DNA of 64,000 bases. Source: an uncultured Anaerolineae bacterium. GTDB lineage: Bacteria > Chloroflexota > Anaerolineae > CG2-30-64-16. The stretch spans positions 1 through 64,000 of the forward strand of contig CAKZKT010000127.1 of assembly GCA_937124585.1 (NCBI GenBank), given 5' to 3'. The notes beneath the pieces were generated by a model. That model searched no databases, had not been told where the DNA came from, and saw only the letters and a program-made list of their open reading frames with translations. A program made the translations under genes and the position numbers. Of this stretch, positions 46,654 through 55,173 are shown piece after piece; positions within the stretch are counted from its first letter, which is position 1; each line of letters begins with the position of its first letter.

Positions 46654-47906
46654 AACGCCTCCAGCGCGGCGACGATGGCCCGATGCAACGCGACGCGAAA
46701 TGCCAGGATGCCGGCTGCATCCCGGCCGTAGTAGACGCGGTTCGTGCACACGGCGACGGTGAGCGCCCGCTCCGGATCCATCCACAGCGATGTGCCGGTG
46801 AAACCGGTATGCCCAAATGCCCGCTCACTGAACGGGTTGCCGCTCGCCTCCGGGTCGGGCGACCAGAGCGCAAAGCCGATCCCCCGCCGCGTCGCGCCGT
46901 CCTCCGCCTGCAAACGGGTCATTTCGGCGATGGTATCCGGCCGGAAGATAGCGGGGCGGGGCGCGGAACGTTGAACGTTCAACGTTGAACGTTCAACGTC
47001 ACTTGTCAGGAACGTTTCCCCGAAGGCTGCCAGTTCGGTCGCGGTGGAGAAGAGGCCGGCATGACCCGCGACGCCGCCCAGGCCGGCCGCGTTCTCGTCG
47101 TGCACCTCGCCGACGATCCGTCGCCGGCGCCACGCGCAGAATTCGGTGGCCGCGATATTGCCCGTTGCATGTTGCGCATCTGGGCCCGTCGCACTGCCGA
47201 TCGCCTCGTTTGCCGATTCTTCCATTTGCCGATTCGCCGATGCGCTGATGCGCAGGTAGCGCGTCCGGCTCAGGCCGAGCGGGCCGGTGACGCGCTGTGC
47301 CACGGCTGCGTCGAGGGGCAGGCCGGTGAGGCGCTCGATGGCCAGGCCGACCAGGATGAGGCCGATGTCGCTGTAGATGACACGTGCAGCTATGGGATAG
47401 GAAAAATACGTCGTCAGGGCCAGGCGACGGGCCGCCTCGGCGCTGCCGGCTTTGTAGAACGGCCGCCAGGCCGGCAAGCCGGAGGTATGCGTCAACAGGT
47501 GGCGGAACGTGACGCGGCCCGCGTCCACATGGGTCGCGCCGGGCGCTACGGCCGGATCCCACGTCACCGCCACTTGCGCACCCGGCTTCAATGGGTCGTC
47601 GTAGGGCAGGATCGGCCGCTCGCCGACGAACTCGTCCAACACGGCCGCCACGGGCTGATCCAGCCCTACGCGGCCCTCTTCGACCAGCGTCATGAAGGCG
47701 GTGACCACAAAGAGCTTGGTGACCGAAGCGAGATCGAACAGCGTGTCGGCCGTGATCGGCCTCGCCTGCGTCTCTGGGTCGAGCCAGCCGCAGGCAACCG
47801 ACCAGAGCGTCTCCCCGGCCCGGCGCACCACCACCTGGCCGGCCGGAAAGACGCGGCCGAGCGCGGCCTGGATGATCGCTTCTGCGTCCGAAAAATGATG
47901 GGCCAT
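46650..47906 (-). CDS. Serine hydrolase (class C beta-lactamase/esterase fold) with two repeat-derived insertions
   Basis: [15 protein letters not shown] (SxxK), VYSDIG-like [15 protein letters not shown]. Confidence 0.9.
   Translation of the reverse strand: MAHHFSDAEAIIQAALGRVFPAGQVVVRRAGETLWSVACGWLDPETQARPITADTLFDLASVTKLFVVTAFMTLVEEGRVGLDQPVAAVLDEFVGERPILPYDDPLKPGAQVAVTWDPAVAPGATHVDAGRVTFRHLLTHTSGLPAWRPFYKAGSAEAARRLALTTYFSYPIAARVIYSDIGLILVGLAIERLTGLPLDAAVAQRVTGPLGLSRTRYLRISASANRQMEESANEAIGSATGPDAQHATGNIAATEFCAWRRRRIVGEVHDENAAGLGGVAGHAGLFSTATELAAFGETFLTSDVERSTLNVQRSAPRPAIFRPDTIAEMTRLQAEDGATRRGIGFALWSPDPEASGNPFSERAFGHTGFTGTSLWMDPERALTVAVCTNRVYYGRDAAGILAFRVALHRAIVAALEAL
46967..47001. repeat. 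5 x 7-bp array within CDS
   Basis: AACGTTG AACGTTC AACGTTG AACGTTC AACGTCA. Confidence 0.9.
47194..47257. repeat. 8 x 8-bp array within CDS
   Basis: CTGCCGAT CGCCTCGT TTGCCGAT TCTTCCAT TTGCCGAT TCGCCGAT GCGCTGAT GCGCAGGT. Confidence 0.75.
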
Positions 47907-47930
47907 GATCGCTCCTGCAGCGCACGACGT

Positions 47931-49340
47931 TCAGTCTCCGACCTCCTCGGCGAGCGCAATGAGCGTCGCCATCGGCAGCGGATGTAATGGCGGTCGGGCC
48001 GTGAAACACCCGGCCGCTCGAAGCGCGGCCATATCGTCCGCGCGGCTCAATGTTGCGGCGATGATGCGACCGATCAGCTCGCCGCAGATGCGGCCCTGGC
48101 AATAGCCCATGCCCGCGCGCGTCAGCCCCTTGACCTCGTTGACATCCGCGGCGCCTTCGGCCACGGCGCGACGAAGGGCGCCCAGCGTCACTTCCTCGCA
48201 GCGGCAAATGATCGTGTCATCATCGGCCAGCCCGTACAGGCCGGGGCGAGGCGCGAACAACGCGGCAAGCATGGCAGCGAAGCGCTGTTGCCGGGCCAAA
48301 CCGGGCTGTTCTCTGCGGATGCGCGCGCCGGCCTCGGCGGCGCTCAGATGGCCCAACTCGCGAGCCGCGGCCAGGCCGGCGATGCGTCCTTCGATCTGCG
48401 CCAGCTCTGCGCCCCCGATGCCGGCACCGTCTCCGACCGCGTAAACGCCGGGCAGGCTGGTGCGCATTTCGGCATCGCGCCGCGGCACGTAGCCTCCCCG
48501 ATCCATTCGCAATTCGTGAACGCAGCCCAGCAGTCGAGAGACTTCGGTGGAGGGGATCAGGCCGTAGCCGATGGCGATCGTGTCCACGGCGACCGTCTCG
48601 GCGCTGTCGGCGATGGGCCGGCCGGCGTCGTCCAGGCGGCAGATCACCGCTTCTTCCACCTGCCCCCGGCCGCGCGCTGCGATCACCGACCAGCCTGTCC
48701 GCAGCGAGACGCGCGCGGCGCGCAACGCCCGCCAGTAGCGCAGGCCTTCCGCCAGTCGCGGCCACTGGCCCCACAACGCCGCGACATGACGCGCGGCGCG
48801 CCAGTCCAGTCGCGCCGCTTCGAGGACGGCAACGACCTCTGCGCCGGCTTGCACCAGATTGGCGGCCACGGCGACCTGCAACGGACCTGTCCCCGACAGG
48901 AGAAAACGTCGGCCCGGCAGCCGACCCTGACCTTTGAGAAAAGCCTGCACTCCGCCGGCCGTCATGACGCCCGGCAGCGTCCAGCCGGGAAACGGAATGG
49001 GACGGTCGTAGGCGCCGGTTGCCAGGATCAGCACGCGCGCCCACAATCGGGATGGCGCCTGCGGTCCGGACAGCATCAGCTCCCAGCCCGTTCCGGCCGC
49101 GGCCGGAAATACGCCCCAGACCAACGTGTCCGTCATGACGCAGACCGGGCTGGCGCCGAGCTGCCGCACGGGAAGCGCTTCTGCGGCCGCCGCACCCGGA
49201 GCCTGGCGAAAATATTGCCCACCAGGCCGTGGTTGGGCATCCACCAACACGACTTGCACGCCGGCCGTAGCAGCCGTCAGAGCGGCCGCGATGCCTGCCG
49301 GGCCGGCGCCGATGATGGCCAGTTCAGCTTCCGTCGCCAT
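47931..49340 (-). CDS. FAD-dependent oxidoreductase, HcnB / opine-oxidase alpha-like, with BFD-like [2Fe-2S] C-terminus
   Basis: AIIGAGPAGIAAALTAATAGVQVVLVDAQPRPGGQYF; DDTIICRCEEVTLGALRRAVAEGAADVNEVKGLTRAGMGYCQGRICG. Confidence 0.92.
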   Translation of the reverse strand: MATEAELAIIGAGPAGIAAALTAATAGVQVVLVDAQPRPGGQYFRQAPGAAAAEALPVRQLGASPVCVMTDTLVWGVFPAAAGTGWELMLSGPQAPSRLWARVLILATGAYDRPIPFPGWTLPGVMTAGGVQAFLKGQGRLPGRRFLLSGTGPLQVAVAANLVQAGAEVVAVLEAARLDWRAARHVAALWGQWPRLAEGLRYWRALRAARVSLRTGWSVIAARGRGQVEEAVICRLDDAGRPIADSAETVAVDTIAIGYGLIPSTEVSRLLGCVHELRMDRGGYVPRRDAEMRTSLPGVYAVGDGAGIGGAELAQIEGRIAGLAAARELGHLSAAEAGARIRREQPGLARQQRFAAMLAALFAPRPGLYGLADDDTIICRCEEVTLGALRRAVAEGAADVNEVKGLTRAGMGYCQGRICGELIGRIIAATLSRADDMAALRAAGCFTARPPLHPLPMATLIALAEEVGD

Positions 49341-49641
49341 GCCTCTTCGCTGCTCCGGTTTCGACCGACATGCCGGGAGCCACCGCGGTCACACAGGCGC
49401 GGACATTCGGCACACCGTTCACCGTGACCAGGCACTCGTAGCAGATGCCGATGCCACAAAACAGGCCGCGCGGCTCGCTGCGGTGGGCCGTGCGACGAAA
49501 AACCCGGATGCCGGCGGCCCCCAACACGGCCGCCACCGTCTGGCCGGCGCGAGCGGAGATAGATCGGCCGTCAACCAGCACGGTGAAAGCCGCTTCTTCG
49601 CCAGCCGCCACAGACGTGAGATCAGAGCCGGTCGTCTGCAT
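49324..49641 (-). CDS. (2Fe-2S)-binding protein, HcnA-like
   Basis: PRGLFCGIGICYECLVTVNGVPNVRACVT. Confidence 0.92.
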   Translation of the reverse strand: MQTTGSDLTSVAAGEEAAFTVLVDGRSISARAGQTVAAVLGAAGIRVFRRTAHRSEPRGLFCGIGICYECLVTVNGVPNVRACVTAVAPGMSVETGAAKRHGDGS

Positions 49642-49684
49642 GACAGGTCACTCCAGAAAGCGAACATCGAACAAAGATTTCGGA

Positions 49685-50899
49685 TCAGCCGTGCGCGTGA
49701 GCGATCGTGCGATCAGGCGAAAAGGGCTGCAGGTCCAGATCGGTGCGGCCAGTGCAGACCAGCTGCGCCACCACATCGCCGATCAACGGCGCCACAACCA
49801 CCGTGGATTTGAACGCGGTCGCCAGGATCAGGCCCGGCAGATCGCGCACCGGCCCCAGAAACGGCAGTCCGTCCGCCGTGAAGGCGACCGGTGCGGCCCA
49901 TCCCCGCAACACGCGCAGACGGGCCAATGCCGGCAGAAAACGCGTGACCTCGCGTGCGATGGCGGCCTGTCCCTGCCAGGTGGCCTGCGCGCCGAGATCT
50001 TCGGTGACCACCCCGGCTTCACCCAGCAGGAAATGGCCGTCTGTGCTCTGCGCGACTGCGAGCACTGCCGGACTCGCTGCGCTCGCTGCGGCCGTCCCGT
50101 GCTCAGGCGGATGCGACGATGCGTCTTCCACGACGTGCATCTGCTCGAAGAAAGCCGCGGACGCCAGATGATTGCGCAGCGTCAACGCGACGCGTTCAGT
50201 GACCAGCGCCTGGCCGTGGACATGCGGGATCGCCCAATGACGGCCCAGCAGCCGTCCCAGGCGCGGCGTCCATGCACCGGTCGTCAGGATCACGGCGCCG
50301 GCGCTGAAGCGTTGATCGGTCGCTCGCAGGCCAACGACGCGGCCGCCGGCCATGTCGAAGCCTGTGACCTCGGTGTAGGGATACACCGCCAGCCCGCGTC
50401 GGCGTCCCAGGCGCAGAAAAGCGGCGAGGAAAGCGAACGGCGAGACCTGGCCCTCGTTTGCGTGATAACAGGCGCCCAGGACGGCCCAGGGATCGAGCAG
50501 AGGCTCCAGCTCCGCCAGATGCGCCGCAGGCACGAGCTCAGCGGCAATCCCGGCAGCGTGCAGGGCCGGAAGCCGGGCCGCCATGAGCCGCCATTGCGCC
50601 TCGCTTTCAATCAGCAGGAGGCTGCCCATACGGCGATAGCCGACGGAGCACCCCAGCTCGCGTTCCAGGTCGGCAAAACGGCGCCAGCCCGCCGTGACCA
50701 TCGGCAGGCTATGTGCCAGCTCGGCATCCTGCACCTGGACATTGCCATAGTTGGCACGCGAGGCGCCGCCCGGAATCGGCCCGCGGTCGAGCAGCGCGGT
50801 GCGCAGGCCGGCGCCGGCCAGCGCGGACGCCACCGCGCAGCCGATATAGCCGGCGCCGACGACAATCGCGTCGCAGGTGTGCGCGACAGGGCCTACCAT
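49685..50899 (-). CDS. FAD-binding oxidoreductase, HcnC/DadA-like
   Basis: DAIVVGAGYIGCAVASALAGAGLRTALLDRG; GLPFLGPVRDLPGLILATAFKSTVVVAPLIGDVVAQLV. Confidence 0.92.
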   Translation of the reverse strand: MVGPVAHTCDAIVVGAGYIGCAVASALAGAGLRTALLDRGPIPGGASRANYGNVQVQDAELAHSLPMVTAGWRRFADLERELGCSVGYRRMGSLLLIESEAQWRLMAARLPALHAAGIAAELVPAAHLAELEPLLDPWAVLGACYHANEGQVSPFAFLAAFLRLGRRRGLAVYPYTEVTGFDMAGGRVVGLRATDQRFSAGAVILTTGAWTPRLGRLLGRHWAIPHVHGQALVTERVALTLRNHLASAAFFEQMHVVEDASSHPPEHGTAAASAASPAVLAVAQSTDGHFLLGEAGVVTEDLGAQATWQGQAAIAREVTRFLPALARLRVLRGWAAPVAFTADGLPFLGPVRDLPGLILATAFKSTVVVAPLIGDVVAQLVCTGRTDLDLQPFSPDRTIAHAHG

Positions 50900-50944
50900 G
50901 GCATCTCAACCGTCCATGCCCACACTTCGCGTTCCATGGACGTC

Positions 50945-51910
50945 TCACAGCTCCATGATCTTCCCCAACATCCAATACGCTCGAAACGGCTTGAAACCGA
51001 ATTTCGCGTAGAAGTCCACGATGCTGGTCCAGTCAATGACGCAGCCGCGCACGCCCGCTGCACGCATGTAGCGCAGCGCGACGTCCATCATCACCGCGCC
51101 GTAGCCCTGGCCGCGGCGGTCGCTGCTGATGCCGACCGAACCGAGCTGGCCCCAAGGCCGCGGCAGGCCGTGCGGGAAGAAACGGTCGAGCGGCCGCCGG
51201 GAATCCTCGTAGGTGAGCTGGCAGAAGCCCTCCACGCCCCGTTCGCTCCAGAGCAGAAAGTAGTCCGAGAGGCGACCGCCCTCGGCCAGGTGACATTCCG
51301 CCTCAAAGCGCCAGCGGCCGGGGAACTCACGGTGGAGGAAGGCCAGCAGTGCCTCCTCCTCGCCGGGCCGGGCCGGACGCGCCTCAAGACCGGTTGCTTT
51401 CAGGGCGCTCGCCGGCGTGACGTACGCCGCCAGGTCGTGGGCGACATCCCAGCTGCGCTCGTGACCAGGCACCGTCGTGTAGCCGTGACGTTCGAAGAAT
51501 CCCTCGGTGTGCAATTGCACCGGCAAGCCTGCCGCAAAAGGATGCATGCTCCCGCCCAGGCGCAGGCGACGGCAGCGCTGATCGGCCAGCCAGCCCTCGG
51601 CCCACGCCAGCAGCGCCGTCCCGATTCCCTGGCGTTGAAAATCGGGGTGTACGGCGATGGCGTCCAGCCAACCGGCATCCGGCGGCGAGACGCTCGGCTC
51701 AGCGGTCAGGAGCGAAGCCAGCACAAAGCCGACAGGCTGTCCGGCCTGATAGGCGATGGCGCCGGCCTGCGCGCCGGCCGGAATGGGCATCGTGTTGTAA
51801 ACCATCGCCCGCTCGGTGATCGCCAGGTTCTCACCACATGCTGCGTTCCAAAGCCTCGTCGCTGCCGCGATCTGCGCCGGATCAGCAAAATCAAACAGCC
51901 GTAATTCCAT
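50945..51910 (-). CDS. GNAT family N-acetyltransferase (likely two GNAT domains)
   Basis: AVHPDFQRQGIGTALLAWAEGWL and GISSDRRGQGYGAVMMDVALRYM; start at MELRLFDF, because the ORF-track N-terminus is repeat-derived. Confidence 0.88.
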   Translation of the reverse strand: MELRLFDFADPAQIAAATRLWNAACGENLAITERAMVYNTMPIPAGAQAGAIAYQAGQPVGFVLASLLTAEPSVSPPDAGWLDAIAVHPDFQRQGIGTALLAWAEGWLADQRCRRLRLGGSMHPFAAGLPVQLHTEGFFERHGYTTVPGHERSWDVAHDLAAYVTPASALKATGLEARPARPGEEEALLAFLHREFPGRWRFEAECHLAEGGRLSDYFLLWSERGVEGFCQLTYEDSRRPLDRFFPHGLPRPWGQLGSVGISSDRRGQGYGAVMMDVALRYMRAAGVRGCVIDWTSIVDFYAKFGFKPFRAYWMLGKIMEL

Positions 51911-51929
51911 CGGGTTCCGCCTTTCCGAT

Positions 51930-51985
51930 AAACGTTTAAACGTTGGAACGTTGGAACGTTTAAACGTTTGAACGTTCCAACGTTT
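51930..51985. repeat. 7 x 8-bp array of NAACGTTN near-palindromes
   Basis: AAACGTTT AAACGTTG GAACGTTG GAACGTTT AAACGTTT GAACGTTC CAACGTTT. Confidence 0.95.
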
Positions 51986-53250
51986 CACGCCCCTGCTGCG
52001 CGGCGGTAGTCTGCCATGTCCACCACCCGATTGCTCAGCCGCGACTCTTCGGCGGCGAACGCCATCAGGTGGCTCTCCAATGAGGCGCGGCCGCTGGTCA
52101 TCGGCGCCTCCTCTCCGCGCAGTGCACGCAGGAAGCCGGCCACGACGCCGAAATCGCCGCCGCCGTGGCCGCTGGCGGCCGCCGGGATCTCCACCTGCTC
52201 GGTGCGGTTGGTCACGTGGTCATGGATCTCCAGCCAGCCGCTATGATAGTCGAACTTGCCGCGCAGCGTGGCCCGGGTGCCGTCGTAGCGCATCGTGCGC
52301 GATTCTTCGTGGGAATGGCCGTGCATGAAGAGCACGACCGTCGCGCCGCCGGGAAACTGCATGTTGACCGTCTGCGTGTCCACCACGTCGTTGTCGCAAT
52401 GGTAGACGCAGCGGCCATATGGCCCGGTCTCCAGGGCGCGCTGCCGGGCCTCCAGGCTGGTGTCCTCGCTGATGACGGAGATGGGCCAGCCGGTGTAGTT
52501 CGGGATCAGGTAGATGCGCCGGGCATCCCACGGGCACTGTTCGGCCACCGGGCAGCCGTCGGTGCAGCGCAGCGGCGCGGCCGGTGGCGCGTTCTCCGGC
52601 CGATAGTGGATCAGCGCGCCGAACGATTGCAGGCGTTCGACCTCGCGGCCCATGTTCCAGTAGAGGATGTCCAGGTCGTGACAGCATTTCGCGAGGATCA
52701 TGGGGCTGGAGGTGGCGAAGTTGCGCCAGTTGCCGCGCACGAAGCTGTGCGCCATGTGCCAGTAGACGACGTTCTCCCGATGCTCGACGGTGACGATCTC
52801 GCCCAGCCGGCCCGATGCCAGGACCTCGTGCAGGGTGGAGAAGAAGGGGGTGTAGCGCAGCACGTGACAGACCTGGAGCAGCCGGCCCTTTTGTTCAGCG
52901 GTCCGCACCAGTTCGACGACATGGTGCAGGCGCTCGGCCATCGGTTTCTCCAGCAGCACGTGATAGCCGGCATCCAGGGCGGCCATGGTCGAGGGGTAGT
53001 GCGTTTGATCCTGGGTCATGTTGAAGAGCGCGTCGGCGATCTGGCCTTTCACCAGCAGATCCTCCCAGGTGACGAACTGGCGCTCCGGCGGGATGCCGTG
53101 CGCCTCTGCGAAGCGGGCGCGGCGCACGGGGTTCGGCTCCGCGACTGCGACGAAGCGCAACTCATCGGGATGCGTCAGGGCGTAGGGGCCGTAGCTGAAG
53201 TAGCCCCGGGCGCCGGCGCCCAGCAGAACAGCGGTGATCGGTTTGGTCAT
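51985..53250 (-). CDS. Gfo/Idh/MocA family oxidoreductase
   Basis: AVLLGAGARGYFSYGPYAL; YHVLLEKPMAERLHHVVELV; start at MTKPITAVL inside a longer ORF. Confidence 0.93.
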   Translation of the reverse strand: MTKPITAVLLGAGARGYFSYGPYALTHPDELRFVAVAEPNPVRRARFAEAHGIPPERQFVTWEDLLVKGQIADALFNMTQDQTHYPSTMAALDAGYHVLLEKPMAERLHHVVELVRTAEQKGRLLQVCHVLRYTPFFSTLHEVLASGRLGEIVTVEHRENVVYWHMAHSFVRGNWRNFATSSPMILAKCCHDLDILYWNMGREVERLQSFGALIHYRPENAPPAAPLRCTDGCPVAEQCPWDARRIYLIPNYTGWPISVISEDTSLEARQRALETGPYGRCVYHCDNDVVDTQTVNMQFPGGATVVLFMHGHSHEESRTMRYDGTRATLRGKFDYHSGWLEIHDHVTNRTEQVEIPAAASGHGGGDFGVVAGFLRALRGEEAPMTSGRASLESHLMAFAAEESRLSNRVVDMADYRRAAGA

Positions 53251-54485
53251 TTTGCTTCCTCGTGGTGCATGGTTGTGGCGCGACGCAGCGCCAGGAAACA
53301 GAAGGCGCTCACCGCGGCCGTGGCAGCGAACGCGATCCACATAAACGAAAAGCCGAAGTGCTGCACGAGCGTCCCTCCGAGGTAGAGACCAACGAGCTGC
53401 CCCGCGCCTGCAACGGCGTTGAGCAGCCCGCTGTTGGCCCCACGTGCCCGCTCGTCTCCGGCCTCGACGGCGAAGGTCATGGCGTTGGCGGTGAAACTGC
53501 CGAACGCGATCCCGCGCACGACCTGGACGAAGAGCAGCGTTATCAGCGCGGCGCTCAACAGCAGGTAGCCGATCATCACCAGGCTGGCGCCGAAGCCGCC
53601 GACCGCCAGCAGCGCTGCTCGCCCCACCAGGTCGGATAGTTGTCCCGACAGCAGCATGGCCGGCGCTTCGATCAAGCCAGCCAGGCCCCATAAGCTGCTG
53701 ATGGCCGTCTTGGGATGGCCGAACGTGGCCATGTAGTTGGGCCACATCGAGGCCTGGCCGTTCCAGGTCATCTGCCAGAGGAAGACGCCGGCAAGGAAAG
53801 GGAGCGGGAGGCCGGAGGCCAGGAGTCGAGGGCCAGGAGCTGGGGGCCGGGGGTCGAGATGGAGGGAAGGCGCGGTGGTGCGCGCGGCGATCGGGACGTC
53901 GTGCAGGGCGAGCGCGATCACGGCGGCCAGTCCGTACAGGCAGGCGGCGGCCAGGAAGGAGACGCGCAGCGACACGATGTCGGCCAGCCGACCGCCGATC
54001 AGCGCGCCGATCGCGAACGCGAGCGAGCCGATGCCGCGATAGAGGCCCATACGCCGGCCGCGACCTCCGCGCGCGGCCAGGAGGTCACCCATGAAGGCCA
54101 GGCTGGCCGTTGTGTAAGCCGCCAACGCCGCAGCCTCGCCCAGGCGCACGCCCCAGGCCATTTCGAAGGAAATGGCCTGGCTCAACAGGAGGTAGGCGAC
54201 GGCTCCGCCTGCCAGGCCGGCCACGACCAGCGGTTTACGCCGGCCCAGCCGGTCGGAGATGCGCCCCCAGATGGCGCTGGAGATCAGGCTGACCGCGGCG
54301 GTTGTGGCGAGGATGACGGCGATGCGGCCGTAATCTGCGCCAAGCGCCTGCAAATAGAGGGTCAAAAGTGGCATGGCGACGCCGATGGCGGCGTAGACCA
54401 GGGCAATGATGATCGTGAGTAGGAGGATGCCGTTCAAAGCGCGATGCTCGTATTTGCCGAATGAATGATGAGGGCATTCTAGCAC
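53247..54485 (-). CDS. MFS transporter
   Basis: 12-TM pattern; GRISDRLGRRKPLVVAGL; 4-bp overlap with the Gfo/Idh/MocA gene. Confidence 0.9.
   Translation of the reverse strand: MLECPHHSFGKYEHRALNGILLLTIIIALVYAAIGVAMPLLTLYLQALGADYGRIAVILATTAAVSLISSAIWGRISDRLGRRKPLVVAGLAGGAVAYLLLSQAISFEMAWGVRLGEAAALAAYTTASLAFMGDLLAARGGRGRRMGLYRGIGSLAFAIGALIGGRLADIVSLRVSFLAAACLYGLAAVIALALHDVPIAARTTAPSLHLDPRPPAPGPRLLASGLPLPFLAGVFLWQMTWNGQASMWPNYMATFGHPKTAISSLWGLAGLIEAPAMLLSGQLSDLVGRAALLAVGGFGASLVMIGYLLLSAALITLLFVQVVRGIAFGSFTANAMTFAVEAGDERARGANSGLLNAVAGAGQLVGLYLGGTLVQHFGFSFMWIAFAATAAVSAFCFLALRRATTMHHEEAK
53807..53855. repeat. 7 x 7-bp array within the MFS CDS (central loop)
   Basis: GGAGGCC GGAGGCC AGGAGTC GAGGGCC AGGAGCT GGGGGCC GGGGGTC. 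Confidence 0.85.
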
Positions 54486-54536
54486 GGTCGGACGAGGCCG
54501 TCAATGAGGCGGGTTGAGGAGTTGGGAGGGTGGGGG

Positions 54537-54823
54537 GGCACGACACGGAGGGCACGGAGGCCACGGAGAGGGGGCGCGACTCAGAGGGCATAGAGGCGGC
54601 GCAACACGGAGGGCACGGAGGCCACGGAGAGGGGGCGCGACTCAGAGGGCATGGAGGCGGCGCAACACGGAGGGCACGGAGGCCACGGAGAGGGGGCGCG
54701 ACACGGAGGGCACGGAGGCCACGGGGAGGGGGCGCGACTCAGAGGGCATGGAGGCGGCGCGACACGGAGGGCACGGAGGCCACGGAGAGGCGGCACGACA
54801 CGGAGGGCACGGAGGCCACGGAG
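54537..54823. repeat. Minisatellite of 61-bp and 36-bp units
   Basis: ACACGGAGGGCACGGAGGCCACGGAGAGGGGGCGCG repeats starting at 54543, 54604, 54665, 54701, 54762 and 54798. Confidence 0.95.
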
Positions 54824-54921
54824 TATAATGGACGGCAAAAACTAGACAGAGAAATGGCTGGAGTTAAGGTACAATACCAGCCATCCGCAAACAATACACC
54901 GCTCAATTCAAGGCACACGTT

Positions 54922-55173
54922 GTGCAAGAAATCCCGAAAGAGGAAAAGACCCTCAATCAGTTGGCGACTGAACACAGCGTCCATCCCAACCAGTTGAAAC
55001 GCTGGAAAGCGACGGCGCTGGAAGGGCTCCCCAGCCTGTTCAGCCGGGGCGATCAGGCGGCGCAGACGGCTGCCGAACATGAGCGCCAGGTGACCGAGTT
55101 GTACGCCGAGATCGGGCGGCTCACGACCGAGTTGACCTGGCTGAAAAAAGCTGGCCTCGTTGCCCACGGCTGA
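54922..55173 (+). CDS. IS3-like transposase OrfA (IS3/IS911-type HTH)
   Basis: EIPKEEKTLNQLATEHSVHPNQLKRWKATALEG ... IGRLTTELTWLKKAGL; homologous-looking frame (AIRKQYTAQFKAHVV) continues upstream without ATG. Confidence 0.85.
   Translation: MQEIPKEEKTLNQLATEHSVHPNQLKRWKATALEGLPSLFSRGDQAAQTAAEHERQVTELYAEIGRLTTELTWLKKAGLVAHG

Noticed and set aside
46967-47257. CRISPR array interpretation of the short repeats in this region and elsewhere
   Set aside because: Units are 7-8 bp with no spacers of constant length, and there are no cas genes in the window.
54514-54997. Long ORFs (HGGHGGHGEGARLRG... / RRARRPRRGG...) across 54514-54997
   Set aside because: They are translations of the minisatellite and read through in several frames on both strands. 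There is no sign of real coding.
55144-55150. AAAAAAG slippery heptamer near the orfA end, suggesting the -1 programmed frameshift typical of IS3 elements
   Set aside because: The orfB frame is +1 (equivalently -2) relative to orfA, so a simple -1 slip does not fuse the two ORFs. Without an intact copy, programmed frameshifting cannot be claimed.
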